Below the pieces are notes generated by a model, which was given only the letters and a program-made list of their open reading frames with translations, did no database searches and was not told the origin of the DNA. The translations under genes were made by a program, and so were the position numbers. From assembly GCA_023408075.1 (NCBI GenBank), contig JAEYKW010000009.1:6788-70787 (forward strand): a stretch of DNA of 64,000 nucleotides, written 5' to 3'. Positions 1-8,714 of the stretch are shown piece after piece; position 1 is the stretch's first letter; every line of letters begins with the position of its first letter. The stretch comes from Bacillota bacterium. Lineage in GTDB: Bacteria; Bacillota; Clostridia; Christensenellales; SZUA-584.

Positions 1-362
1 TATTTGGATTCTTTAACGCTGCTAAAATCCCCCCACGGGACGCTTGAGGAGTCGACTTCGCTGGAAGTATGAAGGCCGATATTATCGAGTTTTATTTTTT
101 GGGGTAGTCTGATAATTCTGTCGGTAGCATAGGTCTTTTTAACATTTCTTTTTAAAAACAAAACAGCAAGCAAAACTATTATGCAAACGATAATAACAGA
201 AAGCATGACAGACAATAAAAAATTCGAAACTTCATTCAAACATATTGCCAAAGTAGCAAAAAAAACGATAATTGATGCGTAGATAAATGCTTTTTTGACA
301 ACCGCTAAATAGAAATGATAAAGATCCTCGGCGTTGATCTTAATTGTCTTTTCGAATTCCAT
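1..362 (-). CDS. YcxB-like membrane protein, partial (C-terminus outside the window)
   Basis: An open frame runs from an ATG at 362-360 off the left edge: 120 codons without a stop. The start MEFEKTIKIN parallels MNFEKTIELN of the next gene, and an AGGAG-like site lies just upstream on the minus strand. Residues 25-45 and 50-72 form two hydrophobic segments, followed by a soluble part with the YcxB-type pattern (RLPQKIKLDNIGLHT, then a PWGDF motif). YcxB-like proteins are small two-helix membrane proteins of unknown function. It is the third tandem paralog of this minus-strand cluster. The ATG at 367 is in another frame and does not give the conserved N-terminus. Confidence 0.7.
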   Translation of the reverse strand, partial: MEFEKTIKINAEDLYHFYLAVVKKAFIYASIIVFFATLAICLNEVSNFLLSVMLSVIIVCIIVLLAVLFLKRNVKKTYATDRIIRLPQKIKLDNIGLHTSSEVDSSSVPWGDFSSVKESK

Positions 363-383
363 ACCATTCTCCTTAAATTTGTA

Positions 384-872
384 TTATGTTTTGGGAAACT
401 TCTTATTGATTATTTCCTGAATCACAGCGGTTTCGCCGACATCGAGCAAGCGTTTGGGAATGACGATGCCGGGGCCTGCATTCAAAAAGAAATAGAATGC
501 ATGTTTCGTCTCTTTGGGTTTTCGAATATCTTCCCAAGAAATATTTGTGGTGCCCAGCTCACTGGTCCAGTGAATCCCCGTGTTGTTAATGGTGATATTC
601 TTGGGCAGCTTAATGAGCCTGTATTCTTTTGCTGTATTGCGGCTTCGGCTTTTGATAATGTGGATATAATAAGTAATAAACAATAGTGAAAGAGTGAGCG
701 AGCAGATAACCGCCGGAATGATAAAGAAAGTACTCTGAAACAGAAAATGAATCAGCAAAAAGCAAAAGATATAAACAGCTACTGATCCGATGATAATAAA
801 ACTCCTTCCGGCATATAAACCGTAACGGTAAATATCTGATGAATTGAGTTCTATCGTTTTTTCGAAATTCAT
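384..872 (-). CDS. YcxB-like membrane protein
   Basis: A 162-residue protein starting at the ATG at 872 (AAGGAGAATGGC-ATG on the minus strand). An upstream in-frame start exists but lacks a ribosome site and would overlap the neighbouring gene. Two hydrophobic segments (about residues 22-42 and 46-68) are followed by a soluble domain with a W-E-D-I motif, a run of aromatic residues and a late IPKRLL motif, as in the YcxB-like family. The function of the family is not established. It lies 10 bases from its downstream-coordinate paralog, and the three genes probably form one transcript. Confidence 0.72.
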   Translation of the reverse strand: MNFEKTIELNSSDIYRYGLYAGRSFIIIGSVAVYIFCFLLIHFLFQSTFFIIPAVICSLTLSLLFITYYIHIIKSRSRNTAKEYRLIKLPKNITINNTGIHWTSELGTTNISWEDIRKPKETKHAFYFFLNAGPGIVIPKRLLDVGETAVIQEIINKKFPKT

Positions 873-882
873 GCCATTCTCC

Positions 883-1398
883 TTAAAGCGGCCTTTCGGA
901 GACAGACAACAGCCGCATTTTATTCGGTTTGGCTTCTTTTGTAATAAGCGCCAGTGTCGCTGCCAGTTCATCTGCGCTCAGCTGCCGTTTGGGCAGCACA
1001 ATCGCATTCGTTTTATGAATGTAAAAGAAAAAGACTGTTTTGGTTTCAATCACCCTAAACATGTTCCGCCACGCAAGGTTTGTCACACCCAACTTTCCCG
1101 TTGTGCTGACACCCGTTTCATTGATCACAACGCTGACGTCTCCGTTGGCCGAGTGAAACGCAGTGAGCGCTTTTTTTGACTTGTTTTTCAGCAGAAAGAA
1201 AAAGCCCAGCGTAAGCATTGCGGCAAGCCCCACCGGGAAAATCATGCTTTGCAGCGATAATTCGTTGCCGCTGAGGTTGACCGCCAGAAAAAGCAGAATC
1301 GTCGCAGCAGGAATGATCACAAAGAGCTTTCCGAATATCCTGGATATAAATTCCATGAAATCTGATGCCTGAAGTTCGAGCGTTTTTCTGATTTCCAT
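883..1398 (-). CDS. YcxB-like membrane protein
   Basis: 171 residues from the ATG at 1398, preceded by AAAGGAG on the minus strand. The start MEIRKTLELQASDF aligns with the starts of the two paralogs. Two hydrophobic helices occupy roughly residues 22-42 and 52-70. The C-terminal half has the W-R-N-M / LPKRQL pattern equivalent to W-E-D-I / IPKRLL of its neighbour. It is first in the minus-strand trio and divergent from murI. No catalytic motif is visible; a membrane-associated role is inference. Confidence 0.72.
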   Translation of the reverse strand: MEIRKTLELQASDFMEFISRIFGKLFVIIPAATILLFLAVNLSGNELSLQSMIFPVGLAAMLTLGFFFLLKNKSKKALTAFHSANGDVSVVINETGVSTTGKLGVTNLAWRNMFRVIETKTVFFFYIHKTNAIVLPKRQLSADELAATLALITKEAKPNKMRLLSVSERPL

Positions 1399-1573
1399 AG
1401 AAACTCCTTTTAGTAAGCTGATATTTGTTATTATACATAATACTGGCATCAACGACAATACGGGTTGATCTTGAGCCGAGAGATGTCAGCCGCTATCGGA
1501 AATGAGATTCAACAGTTGAAAACAGCGCCGCGTGTGGAGTATAATGTTTGCATCATTTCGTACGGGAGAAAAG

Positions 1574-2356
1574 ATGAACTGCAAACCGATCGGTTTATTT
1601 GATTCAGGCGTGGGCGGAATCAGCGTCCTCAAAACAGCCTTCAAGCTGATGCCAAGCGAAAACTATATCTACTACGGCGATAATCTCAACGCACCCTACG
1701 GAGAAAAATCGGAAGAGCAGATCAAGGCGCTGTCTTTAGACGCAGCCGGATTTCTTTACGCCAAGGGCGTGAAAGCCGTTGTGATTGCGTGCAACACCGC
1801 CACAAGCACGTCGGTTTATGAGATGCGCGAGAAATTCAATTTTCCTGTGATCAGCATGGAGCCCGCCGTGAAGCCCGCTTTGAATGGCACGCAGGACGGA
1901 CGCGTGCTCGTGCTTGCGACGCCCGCAACCGTGACGCAGGAGCGGTACTTGAGCCTGCTCGATAAGCTGGGCGCGGGAGACCGCGTGGTCAGCGTGGGCT
2001 GCAGCGGCCTCGTGGAGCTCATTGAACAGGGGCGCACGGACGAAAAAAGTGTACACGATTACTTAAAGCACCTGCTTGCATATTTGAGCGGGGAGAAAAT
2101 ATCGGCGGTGGTGCTCGGGTGCACGCATTACGCGTTTGTGGAGAATGAGATCAAAAGCTATTTGGACGCCGCGTTTAATACCGATTGCCGCGTGTTCGAC
2201 GGGCGGCACGGCACCGTGCGGCACCTTAAAAACGTATTGCTTGAAAACGGCCTTGAATGCGCGCAAAGCAGCGAGGGAAGCGTCACCTTTTATTCATCAG
2301 ACAGCCACATACCGGCAGAGAATTTTCAGCAGCTTTTTGACAGCTATAACGGTTAA
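1574..2356 (+). CDS. murI: glutamate racemase
   Basis: A 260-residue cytoplasmic racemase converting L-glutamate to D-glutamate for peptidoglycan. The N-terminal GLFDSGVGG motif is diagnostic. The two catalytic cysteines are visible in ACNTAT (about C73) and GCTHY (about C183), the spacing expected for the family. The start is placed at 1574 (ATG, preceded by GGGAGAAAAG) because the protein then begins MNCKPIGLFDSG; the longer in-frame extension has no ribosome site. Length is typical. The gene stands alone and is divergent from the YcxB-like trio. Confidence 0.95.
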   Translation: MNCKPIGLFDSGVGGISVLKTAFKLMPSENYIYYGDNLNAPYGEKSEEQIKALSLDAAGFLYAKGVKAVVIACNTATSTSVYEMREKFNFPVISMEPAVKPALNGTQDGRVLVLATPATVTQERYLSLLDKLGAGDRVVSVGCSGLVELIEQGRTDEKSVHDYLKHLLAYLSGEKISAVVLGCTHYAFVENEIKSYLDAAFNTDCRVFDGRHGTVRHLKNVLLENGLECAQSSEGSVTFYSSDSHIPAENFQQLFDSYNG

Positions 2357-2383
2357 AATTCACACTTTTATTAATAATAATTA

Positions 2384-2412
2384 TTGATTAGAACTATATC
2401 TTGTGATAGTAT
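2384..2412 (+). promoter_or_regulatory. nrdJ promoter with NrdR box in the spacer
   Basis: A -35 element TTGATT (2384-2389), a 17-base spacer and a -10 element TAGTAT (2407-2412) precede nrdJ. Within the spacer, CTATATCTTGTG (2394-2405) matches 11 of 12 core positions of the NrdR box CWATATATWGTG. A much weaker second box may lie near 2362-2377, about 30 bases upstream. NrdR repressors control ribonucleotide reductase genes in many bacteria; overlap with the promoter fits repression. Assignment by eye. Confidence 0.55.
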
Positions 2413-2449
2413 ATAGCCCTAATACATGATGATGTATACAGGAGGGGAC

Positions 2450-4648
2450 ATGATATTATCAGATAACGCGCGCGTCGTGCTGGAAAGACGGTATTTGAAG
2501 AAGGATGAAAACGGCGTCTGCGAGCGCCCGGAGGATATGATCCGCCGTGTGGCGGAAACCATCGCGGCGGCCGACGCGGCATACGGCGGCGATACTGCAG
2601 AAACCGCACGGGCGTTTTATGATATGATGGACGCGCTGAAATTCCTGCCCAATTCGCCCACGCTGATGAACGCGGGGCGCGAGCTCGGGCAGCTGTCCGC
2701 CTGTTTTGTGCTCCCCGTGGAAGACACGATGGAAGGCATATTCGATACGCTCAAGAATGCCGCGATGATACACAAGAGCGGCGGCGGCACGGGCTTTTCG
2801 TTTTCGCGCATCCGCCCCGCGGGCGCGAGCGTGAATTCAACGGGCGGCGTCGCAAGCGGCCCGATCAGCTTCATGAAGGTGTTCAACGCAGCCACCGAAG
2901 CGGTGAAGCAGGGCGGCACGCGCCGCGGTGCCAACATGGGCATATTGCGCGTTGATCATCCCGATATCATGGATTTCATCACATGCAAGAACGATTTGAC
3001 GCAGATGACCAACTTCAACATCAGCGTCGGGCTCACGGAAAGGTTTATGCAGGCCGTGGTGGCCGATAAGAAATATGATCTCATCGATCCGCATACGAAA
3101 AAGAAAACGGGCAGTCTGCGGGCCAAAGAGGTGTATGACACGATCGTTGAGATGGCGTGGACGAGCGGCGAGCCGGGCATCGTGTTCCTCGACCGCATCA
3201 ACAAGGACAACCCGGTGCCGGCCGCGGGTGAGATTGAAAGCACGAACCCCTGCGGCGAGCAGCCGCTGCTGCCGTTTGAGAGCTGCAATTTGGGGTCGCT
3301 CAATCTCAACGTGTTTGTGAAGAACGGCGCGGTTGATTACGAGGGTCTCGGCGAAACGGTGGCTCTCGCGGTGCATTTTCTCGACAACGTGATCGATGTG
3401 AACCGCTATCCGCTCACGAAGATTGAAGAGACCACGAAGAGCATGCGCAAAATCGGCCTTGGTGTGATGGGCTTTGCGGATATGCTCTATCAGCTGAACA
3501 TCCCGTACAACAGCGAGGAAGCGGTCGGGATTGCGCGGGAGATCATGGCGTTTATACAGCGGCGCGCGCGCGAAGCGTCCGAAGCGCTCGGGCAGCAGCG
3601 CGGCAGCTTTCCGATGTTTGAGCAGAGCGTGTATAAAGAGCAGGGCGTGACGGCGATGCGCAATGCGACGGTCACAACCATCGCGCCGACCGGTACGATC
3701 TCCATCATCGCGGGCACGTCGAGCGGCATCGAGCCCGTTTTCGCGATCTCGTATATACGCAACGTGATGGACAACGACAAGCTCGTTGAGGTGCATCCGT
3801 ATTTTGAAAAAATCGCGCGGCAGCAGGGGTTTTACAGCAAGGAGCTCATGCAAACCATTGCGCAGAAGGGCACGCTGCACGGCATTTCCGATATACCCGG
3901 CAATGTGCAGAACGCGTTTGTGACGGCGCACGACATCTCGCCCGAGTACCATATCCGCATGCAAAGCGCGTTTCAGGAATCCACCGACAACGCGGTTTCC
4001 AAAACGGTGAACTTTGCGCAGTCGGCAACGAAGGAAGATGTGCGCGCCGCTTACGATTTGGCTTACCGGCTCGGGCTTAAGGGCATCACGATTTACCGCG
4101 ACGGCAGCCGGCAGGGGCAGGTATTAAGCGTCGGCGAAAAGACGAAGGACGAAACGAAAGAAGAGGAAGACGCCGTACTCGCGCCGCGCGAGCGCCCCGA
4201 AATTACCAAGGGCATCACGCAGAAGATCAAGATCGGCTGCGGGAATCTGTATGTGACGGTTAACTACGACAACGAAGGCATCTGCGAGGTGTTCACGAAT
4301 GTCGGGCGCGCGGGCGGCTGCCCGTCCCAGTCCGAAGCGACGAGCCGCCTTGTCTCGATGGCGCTGCGCTCCGGCGTGGACGTCGATAGCATCATTGAGC
4401 AGCTGCGCGGCATCCGCTGTCATTCCACGCTGCGGCAAAAGGGCCTCAAAGTGCTCTCCTGTCCGGATGCGATCGGGCGCGTGCTGGAGCGCGTGGTGGA
4501 GCTGCGTAGCGGCGAAACACAACAACCAGTCGGCGGCAGCCCCAAAAGCGGCGACAGCGCCGGAAAATGCCCCGAATGCGCGTCGCAAATGGAGCACGAA
4601 GGCGGCTGCGTGGTCTGCCGTTCGTGCGGATATTCCAAATGCGGCTGA
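2450..4648 (+). CDS. nrdJ: adenosylcobalamin-dependent (class II) ribonucleoside-diphosphate reductase
   Basis: A 732-residue class II ribonucleotide reductase, reducing ribonucleotides to deoxyribonucleotides without oxygen and using coenzyme B12 to make the radical. The N-terminus (LSDNARVVLERRYLKKDENG) and the NPCGEQPLLPFESCNLGSLN active-site region are typical. A TSCPD domain follows (about residues 585-685, with the FTNVGRAGGCPSQ segment). The C-terminus holds a CxxC...CxxC zinc-ribbon tail with the redox cysteines. The start at 2450 has GGAGGGG four bases upstream; an earlier in-frame ATG lacks this. It fits an anaerobic lifestyle. The gene is monocistronic, with a candidate NrdR-regulated promoter. 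Confidence 0.95.
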   Translation: MILSDNARVVLERRYLKKDENGVCERPEDMIRRVAETIAAADAAYGGDTAETARAFYDMMDALKFLPNSPTLMNAGRELGQLSACFVLPVEDTMEGIFDTLKNAAMIHKSGGGTGFSFSRIRPAGASVNSTGGVASGPISFMKVFNAATEAVKQGGTRRGANMGILRVDHPDIMDFITCKNDLTQMTNFNISVGLTERFMQAVVADKKYDLIDPHTKKKTGSLRAKEVYDTIVEMAWTSGEPGIVFLDRINKDNPVPAAGEIESTNPCGEQPLLPFESCNLGSLNLNVFVKNGAVDYEGLGETVALAVHFLDNVIDVNRYPLTKIEETTKSMRKIGLGVMGFADMLYQLNIPYNSEEAVGIAREIMAFIQRRAREASEALGQQRGSFPMFEQSVYKEQGVTAMRNATVTTIAPTGTISIIAGTSSGIEPVFAISYIRNVMDNDKLVEVHPYFEKIARQQGFYSKELMQTIAQKGTLHGISDIPGNVQNAFVTAHDISPEYHIRMQSAFQESTDNAVSKTVNFAQSATKEDVRAAYDLAYRLGLKGITIYRDGSRQGQVLSVGEKTKDETKEEEDAVLAPRERPEITKGITQKIKIGCGNLYVTVNYDNEGICEVFTNVGRAGGCPSQSEATSRLVSMALRSGVDVDSIIEQLRGIRCHSTLRQKGLKVLSCPDAIGRVLERVVELRSGETQQPVGGSPKSGDSAGKCPECASQMEHEGGCVVCRSCGYSKCG

Positions 4649-4780
4649 ATTAGCTGAAATTTACGTTGTGCAACGGGTGCTTTTCATATATAATTTTTGA
4701 TGAAAGTTATGTTTTGATGGAACAAAATGTGCTTCATCTGCGTCTTATTGGTGAAAAAGTGGTTAAGGATGTGGTGGGGG

Positions 4781-5707
4781 ATGGATTGCAGGATTGCACA
4801 AGAGAATATCGATCTGTTTGTTGACGGTTTGCTCAGCGAGCAAGACCGCCAGCTGCTTCTGGATCATGCTGCGTCCTGTGCGGCGTGCCAGAAGGCTATT
4901 GATGATGCAGTCCGCCTGAAAAAAGCGCTCGCGTCTCTTCCCGAGATGGAGCCGCCGAAAGGGCTTGCCATGTCTGCGATTAAAAAAGCGAAAAACAAAA
5001 AACCGTTGTTTGTGTATATTTCCGCCGCGACTGCGGCTGTGGCCGCCGTGATTGCGCTTGTGGTCGTGCTGACACCGGGCATCGGTTTGAACAATTCCAC
5101 AAGATTGTCCGACGGCGGGCAAATGGGCACGATGTCCACAAAAGAAGAATCCGGTGCGGTTGCCGAAATGGCACCGGCTGAGGACAACTCCGGCTATGCG
5201 CTTGAAGCGCCGGCCGAGGATATGGGCGAAGCGGATGACGAAGCTTGGACCGAGGCACCGGAGGAATCCGTACAGGCCACAGTCAGAGACATGAGCGCGT
5301 ATGTGTATACAAGCGAAGAAGACTTTGTGGCAGCCGAACAGAGCAGCTATTATAAGCCTGCGGCTCTACCGCAAGGCGCTGCGCTCGCAAACATATCGAT
5401 GGACGAGGAATCCTTCGTGTTTACGTACAGCCTTGCGGACGGCGGGCAGTACACATTCGCATGGCTTGATGCGCTCAGCGACAACAGCCTGAAGGATTGG
5501 CTCAAAGAGAGATACGGTGATTTATCTGAGCTCAATTACGACGGCAGCTTCTACACGTTCCAGGGCGACGGTACCACGGATGTCTACTGGCTGCAGGACG
5601 GAGATTCGTTCCATGCCACCGTGCCGTCCTCATGGACAGCACAGGACATGGCGGCTTACTGCAAAGCGCAGTTTGTTGAAGTGCAGGAAACAGAAGAGCT
5701 GCAGTAG
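4781..5707 (+). CDS. zinc-finger (zf-HC2) anti-sigma-like membrane protein
   Basis: About 308 residues. The N-terminus carries an HxxxCxxC putative zinc finger (DHAASCAACQ, about residues 27-36) typical of zf-HC2 anti-sigma factors. A single membrane helix follows near residues 80-100. Then comes an acidic, Ala/Glu-rich extracellular linker and a C-terminal domain rich in Tyr, Phe and Trp. Such proteins hold an ECF sigma factor at the membrane until a signal arrives. No sigma factor gene lies next to it, so its partner is elsewhere or it has another role. The start may be 4781 or the in-frame ATG at 4769. Confidence 0.7.
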   Translation: MDCRIAQENIDLFVDGLLSEQDRQLLLDHAASCAACQKAIDDAVRLKKALASLPEMEPPKGLAMSAIKKAKNKKPLFVYISAATAAVAAVIALVVVLTPGIGLNNSTRLSDGGQMGTMSTKEESGAVAEMAPAEDNSGYALEAPAEDMGEADDEAWTEAPEESVQATVRDMSAYVYTSEEDFVAAEQSSYYKPAALPQGAALANISMDEESFVFTYSLADGGQYTFAWLDALSDNSLKDWLKERYGDLSELNYDGSFYTFQGDGTTDVYWLQDGDSFHATVPSSWTAQDMAAYCKAQFVEVQETEELQ

Positions 5708-6056
5708 TAAGAACGGCCAATAAATTAGTCTATTGCAAGCAGGGAGTTCGCGCTCTCTGTTTTTTATTGGTGCTATGTCAATGGTTGAATATCGCCGGAC
5801 ATTAACAATTGATGCCGACAGTAAGCCTGCATTTGTTTGCGCTGGCACCAATGGCTCCCTCATTGAGGGAGCTGTCGCCGCAGGCGACTGAGGGAGTTTT
5901 ATTGGCTGGGCCTGCGCAATTTTGACTGCTGTCTGGTCTATCCTCAGTCAGCATGTTGACTGCTCTTAAGGAGCCTTATTCGTGTTCATCACGCAAAGGT
6001 AATACGCGGGAGCGTGACGGAGGATTGCCAAGCTGGTGTATGGTCCATCAATACGC
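5708..6056. other. intergenic region with a paired-hairpin repeat
   Basis: A 349-base gap between convergent genes. It holds the dispersed repeat at 5851-5897 listed separately. No open frame with a ribosome site was found. The AT-rich part near 5740-5770 may contain the end of the upstream transcript, but no clear intrinsic terminator is visible. Confidence 0.5.
5851..5897. repeat. dispersed paired-hairpin repeat, family A, copy 1
   Basis: Two adjacent hairpins: GCTCCCT/AGGGAGC (5854-5872) and GTCGCC/GGCGAC (5874-5888), followed by TGAGGGAG. The same arrangement recurs inverted at 12786-12833 and in diverged form near 31110-31185. Compensated stem changes (GTCGCC here, GTCACC there) show that the hairpins are conserved rather than the exact bases. 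It resembles REP/MITE-like intergenic palindromes; no encoded protein. Confidence 0.6.
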
Positions 6057-6962
6057 TTATTCGGCGGAGACGGATTCTTCCGCTTCGGCCTGACCCTTTC
6101 TTGGCGGCAACAGCAGCAGCATTGACGTACGCTTCTGATAGGCGTCGTAGCCCTTCTTCGTTTCTGTCAGCCGGTTTTCCATCATCGGTATGCTGATCAG
6201 CACGAACAGCAGCGTCATCAGCACGGGCGCGATTACCGTCCACCAAAGCGCGCTCTGCGTGCCCATCTGAATGAGCCACACGCCCCACCAGAGCGACACC
6301 TCTCCGAGATAATTCGGATGACGGGAGTACTTCCAGAGCCCCGTCTCAATATTGCCGCCGCTGCCCGCATTCTCTTGTCTGAACCGGCGCATCTGGCCGT
6401 CCGAAACGATCTGCAACGCTACCGCTCCGAGGCAAACTGCAAGCCCGAGCACCGAAACCACGCCGACCGTATCCGCGCCGGAAACAGCGCACATATAGGC
6501 GGGCAGAAGGTTCACAAACACAAAAAGCGTGGGGATCATGTTGATGCCAAAGAAGTTGGTCAGCAGCCAAAGCTTCGGGTTCTTGTCGTGCAGCATCGTG
6601 TAGCGCCAGTCCTGATGGGTTATGCCGCGCCAGCCGACGACCCAGTTCAGCGTGAGCCGCACACCCCAGATGGTAAACACGGCGATGTAGAGCATGTCCA
6701 CCACATCCATGTACCCCGCATCCAGCAAAAAGCAGATCAAAAGCACCAGCGGCGCGACGCTCCAGTACGGGTCGTATAGGCTCGCGTTTTTTAAAATCAG
6801 CCCCGCCGCCCACACGGCCACCGTCGCGGCAGCATCGGCGGCGAGGTATGCAAACAGGCCCTTGAACGGCAGCAATGCGAAAACGAGCAGCCCGAAAAAG
6901 AATGCGGCCGCATAGATGAAAAGAACGGTCAGCAATGAAAGGCTCCTGGATAATTTCATCAT
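6057..6962 (-). CDS. DUF1295 / steroid 5-alpha-reductase-like membrane enzyme
   Basis: A 301-residue polytopic membrane protein with about seven hydrophobic helices. The signature of DUF1295 and the related isoprenylcysteine methyltransferase/steroid reductase fold is the C-terminal ETGLWKYSRHPNYLGEVSLW segment (roughly residues 205-225). A GITHQDWRYTMLHDKNP segment lies centrally. Members probably use NAD(P)H on lipid-like substrates, but the substrate here is unknown. The start was set at the ATG at 6962, which has GAGG six to seven bases upstream; a TTG four codons earlier overlaps that site. Monocistronic. Confidence 0.85.
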   Translation of the reverse strand: MMKLSRSLSLLTVLFIYAAAFFFGLLVFALLPFKGLFAYLAADAAATVAVWAAGLILKNASLYDPYWSVAPLVLLICFLLDAGYMDVVDMLYIAVFTIWGVRLTLNWVVGWRGITHQDWRYTMLHDKNPKLWLLTNFFGINMIPTLFVFVNLLPAYMCAVSGADTVGVVSVLGLAVCLGAVALQIVSDGQMRRFRQENAGSGGNIETGLWKYSRHPNYLGEVSLWWGVWLIQMGTQSALWWTVIAPVLMTLLFVLISIPMMENRLTETKKGYDAYQKRTSMLLLLPPRKGQAEAEESVSAE

Positions 6963-7033
6963 ATAATACCTCAATGTTATGTATATGACGTATTATACAA
7001 TAAATAAGAGCCTATAAACAGTTTCAAAGCAGC

Positions 7034-8224
7034 TTATTTTCTTTTGCCCATGCCGCCCATCATGTTGCCCATCATGTTCATCATATTCATCATGTTGTTC
7101 ATATTGCCCATGCCGCCCATGTTACCCATATTGCCATTGAAACCGCCGGTGTTATTGCCGGAATAACCCGTGTCGCCGCTGAAGCCGCCCATGTTACCCA
7201 TGTTGCCGCCGAAGCCGCCGGTGTTATTGCCGGAGTAACCCGAGTTGCCGCCGAAGCCGCCGGTGTTATTGCCGGAATAACCTGTGTCGCCGCTGAAGCC
7301 GCCGGTGTTATTGCCGGAGTAACCTGAGTTGCCGCTGAAGCCGCCGGTGTTATTGCCGGAGTTATTGTGGCCCCGCGTGTTGCTGCCACTGCCGCCACGC
7401 GTATTGCCGCCCATATGGCCCGTGTTATAGCCCATGTTACCCGCGTTGTTATTGAAGCCGCCCATGTTGCCCGGATTACCCGCGTTGTTATTGAAGCCGC
7501 CCATGTTGCCCGAATTGCCTGAGTTGCCGCTGAAACCGCCCGCGTTGCCCATATTGCCCATGCCGCCCATGTTGCCCATGAACTTGAACATGTCTTCGGG
7601 CTTGAAGCTGCCCATACTGCCCATCATGCGCATCATGTTCTGCATGTTGCGGAATTTGCCCTGTTCCTCAGGCGGCATAAACATCGACAGCGCCTCAAAC
7701 ATCTGTTCGGAGGATGATGCGTTCATATTTCTGAGCTTCTCCATTCTGCGCGTCATGCGCTCAAAGTTATCCTGCATGTGGGCCGACTGAGAAAGCCCTT
7801 GCATCATGGTCTTTGTGTCGCTGCCCGCGTACTGGGTCAGTACGTCGAGCAGGGCCTGCTGGCGTGCAAGCCGCGAAAACGAATTAAGCCCTGTTCCGCT
7901 GCGGTTCGGTGCGGATGCGTGCGGATGAAGACGGTATTCCTCTGCCATATGCTGTGCGCTGAAAATGCTATGTATGGCTTCTTTGTCCCCGGTGCTCACA
8001 TACGGCTCAATTTTCTTAAGCATCTCCAAGGTTGTCTGACGGCTTAAGCCGTCCTTCATCGTCATGGCCAGCAGAAAGCTGAGCTCGGGTGAAAACGAGG
8101 CGTGACCGATAATATCCCCGTAGCCTATCTGCCTGTCGGGCGGGGCCTGCGGCTGCACAGCCCGCATTGGCTGCTGCTGCGGCCTGCGCGGCGTCGGGCG
8201 CGAGCCGAAAGGAAATCTTGGCAT
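7034..8224 (-). CDS. Gly/Asn/Met-rich tandem-repeat protein of unknown function
   Basis: A 396-residue protein from the ATG at 8224, preceded by AAAAGGAG on the minus strand; a longer in-frame extension lacks a ribosome site. Residues 1-30 are Pro/Arg/Gln-rich. Residues 35-230 form a likely helical, Met-rich domain (DIIGHASFSPELSFLLAM is near its start). From about residue 235 to the end there is low-complexity sequence with repeated GYSGNNTGGF-type units and MGNMGG runs, ending NMMGGMGKRK. There is no signal peptide, so it is probably cytoplasmic or spore/coat-like; this is inference. It is divergent from the small protein at 8361. Confidence 0.75.
   Translation of the reverse strand: MPRFPFGSRPTPRRPQQQPMRAVQPQAPPDRQIGYGDIIGHASFSPELSFLLAMTMKDGLSRQTTLEMLKKIEPYVSTGDKEAIHSIFSAQHMAEEYRLHPHASAPNRSGTGLNSFSRLARQQALLDVLTQYAGSDTKTMMQGLSQSAHMQDNFERMTRRMEKLRNMNASSSEQMFEALSMFMPPEEQGKFRNMQNMMRMMGSMGSFKPEDMFKFMGNMGGMGNMGNAGGFSGNSGNSGNMGGFNNNAGNPGNMGGFNNNAGNMGYNTGHMGGNTRGGSGSNTRGHNNSGNNTGGFSGNSGYSGNNTGGFSGDTGYSGNNTGGFGGNSGYSGNNTGGFGGNMGNMGGFSGDTGYSGNNTGGFNGNMGNMGGMGNMNNMMNMMNMMGNMMGGMGKRK
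7085..7570. repeat. coding tandem repeats (NNTGGF/GNMGG units)
   Basis: Imperfect repeats based on a GGTGTTATTGCCGGA core (minus-strand product NNTGG preceded by Ser-Gly) recur about every 48-60 bases, with shorter CCCATGTTGCCC units. They encode the C-terminal low-complexity half of the protein at 7034-8224. Such arrays are prone to length change and to collapse in assembly. Confidence 0.75.
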
Positions 8225-8360
8225 AAAGATTTCTCCTTTTTTAATACTGATCTTTTTATCATCGTATGCCAAATACCGCGCGTACGTGCACTTTGGCGGC
8301 TTTTCCGAATATATATAAAGACAAAAGGGTAATGGCGAGAAACTGAGGGAGGGGACATAT

Positions 8361-8696
8361 ATGCCAAAAAAGGATTTGCGGCAGATGAAAAATGAAAAGG
8401 CCCGGTGCAGCCAGGAAGAACTGCGAGAGACGGCAAAGAAACTCAACGTGGACCCGAACAGCATTGAGGAAAATAACGTCAGAAGTATTGAAGACACGAT
8501 TGCGCAGTATGAGAATAAAAGCGAAGGCGAGCTGATGGGCGACCTCGAACGTATGATCGCTCAGGGGCGCAAGGACGGCTCGTTCACCGATGATATGCTG
8601 CAGGGGTTTATTCAGAATGTTGCGCCCATGCTTGACAACGAACAGAAACAGAAGCTCGAGAGCATCGCTCAGATGATCAAAATGAACAAGATATGA
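8361..8696 (+). CDS. small hypothetical protein, charged and helical
   Basis: 111 residues, starting MPKKDLRQMKNEKARCSQEE, with GGAGGGG and the ATG close behind it. Rich in Glu, Lys, Asp and Met with no membrane segment. The middle (about 45-110) looks like two or three amphipathic helices. No family recognised. It is divergent from the Met/Gly/Asn-repeat gene with a 136-base shared regulatory region, and both products are Met-rich, so a functional link is possible. Followed by a strong hairpin terminator at 8715-8754. Confidence 0.65.
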   Translation: MPKKDLRQMKNEKARCSQEELRETAKKLNVDPNSIEENNVRSIEDTIAQYENKSEGELMGDLERMIAQGRKDGSFTDDMLQGFIQNVAPMLDNEQKQKLESIAQMIKMNKI

Positions 8697-8714
8697 TCAG
8701 TCGCATACATAAAA

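Noticed and set aside
2837..3964. 375-residue open frame on the minus strand
   Set aside because: Antisense to nrdJ; its composition (Arg/His-rich) is that of a shadow frame in a GC-rich gene, and it has no ribosome site.
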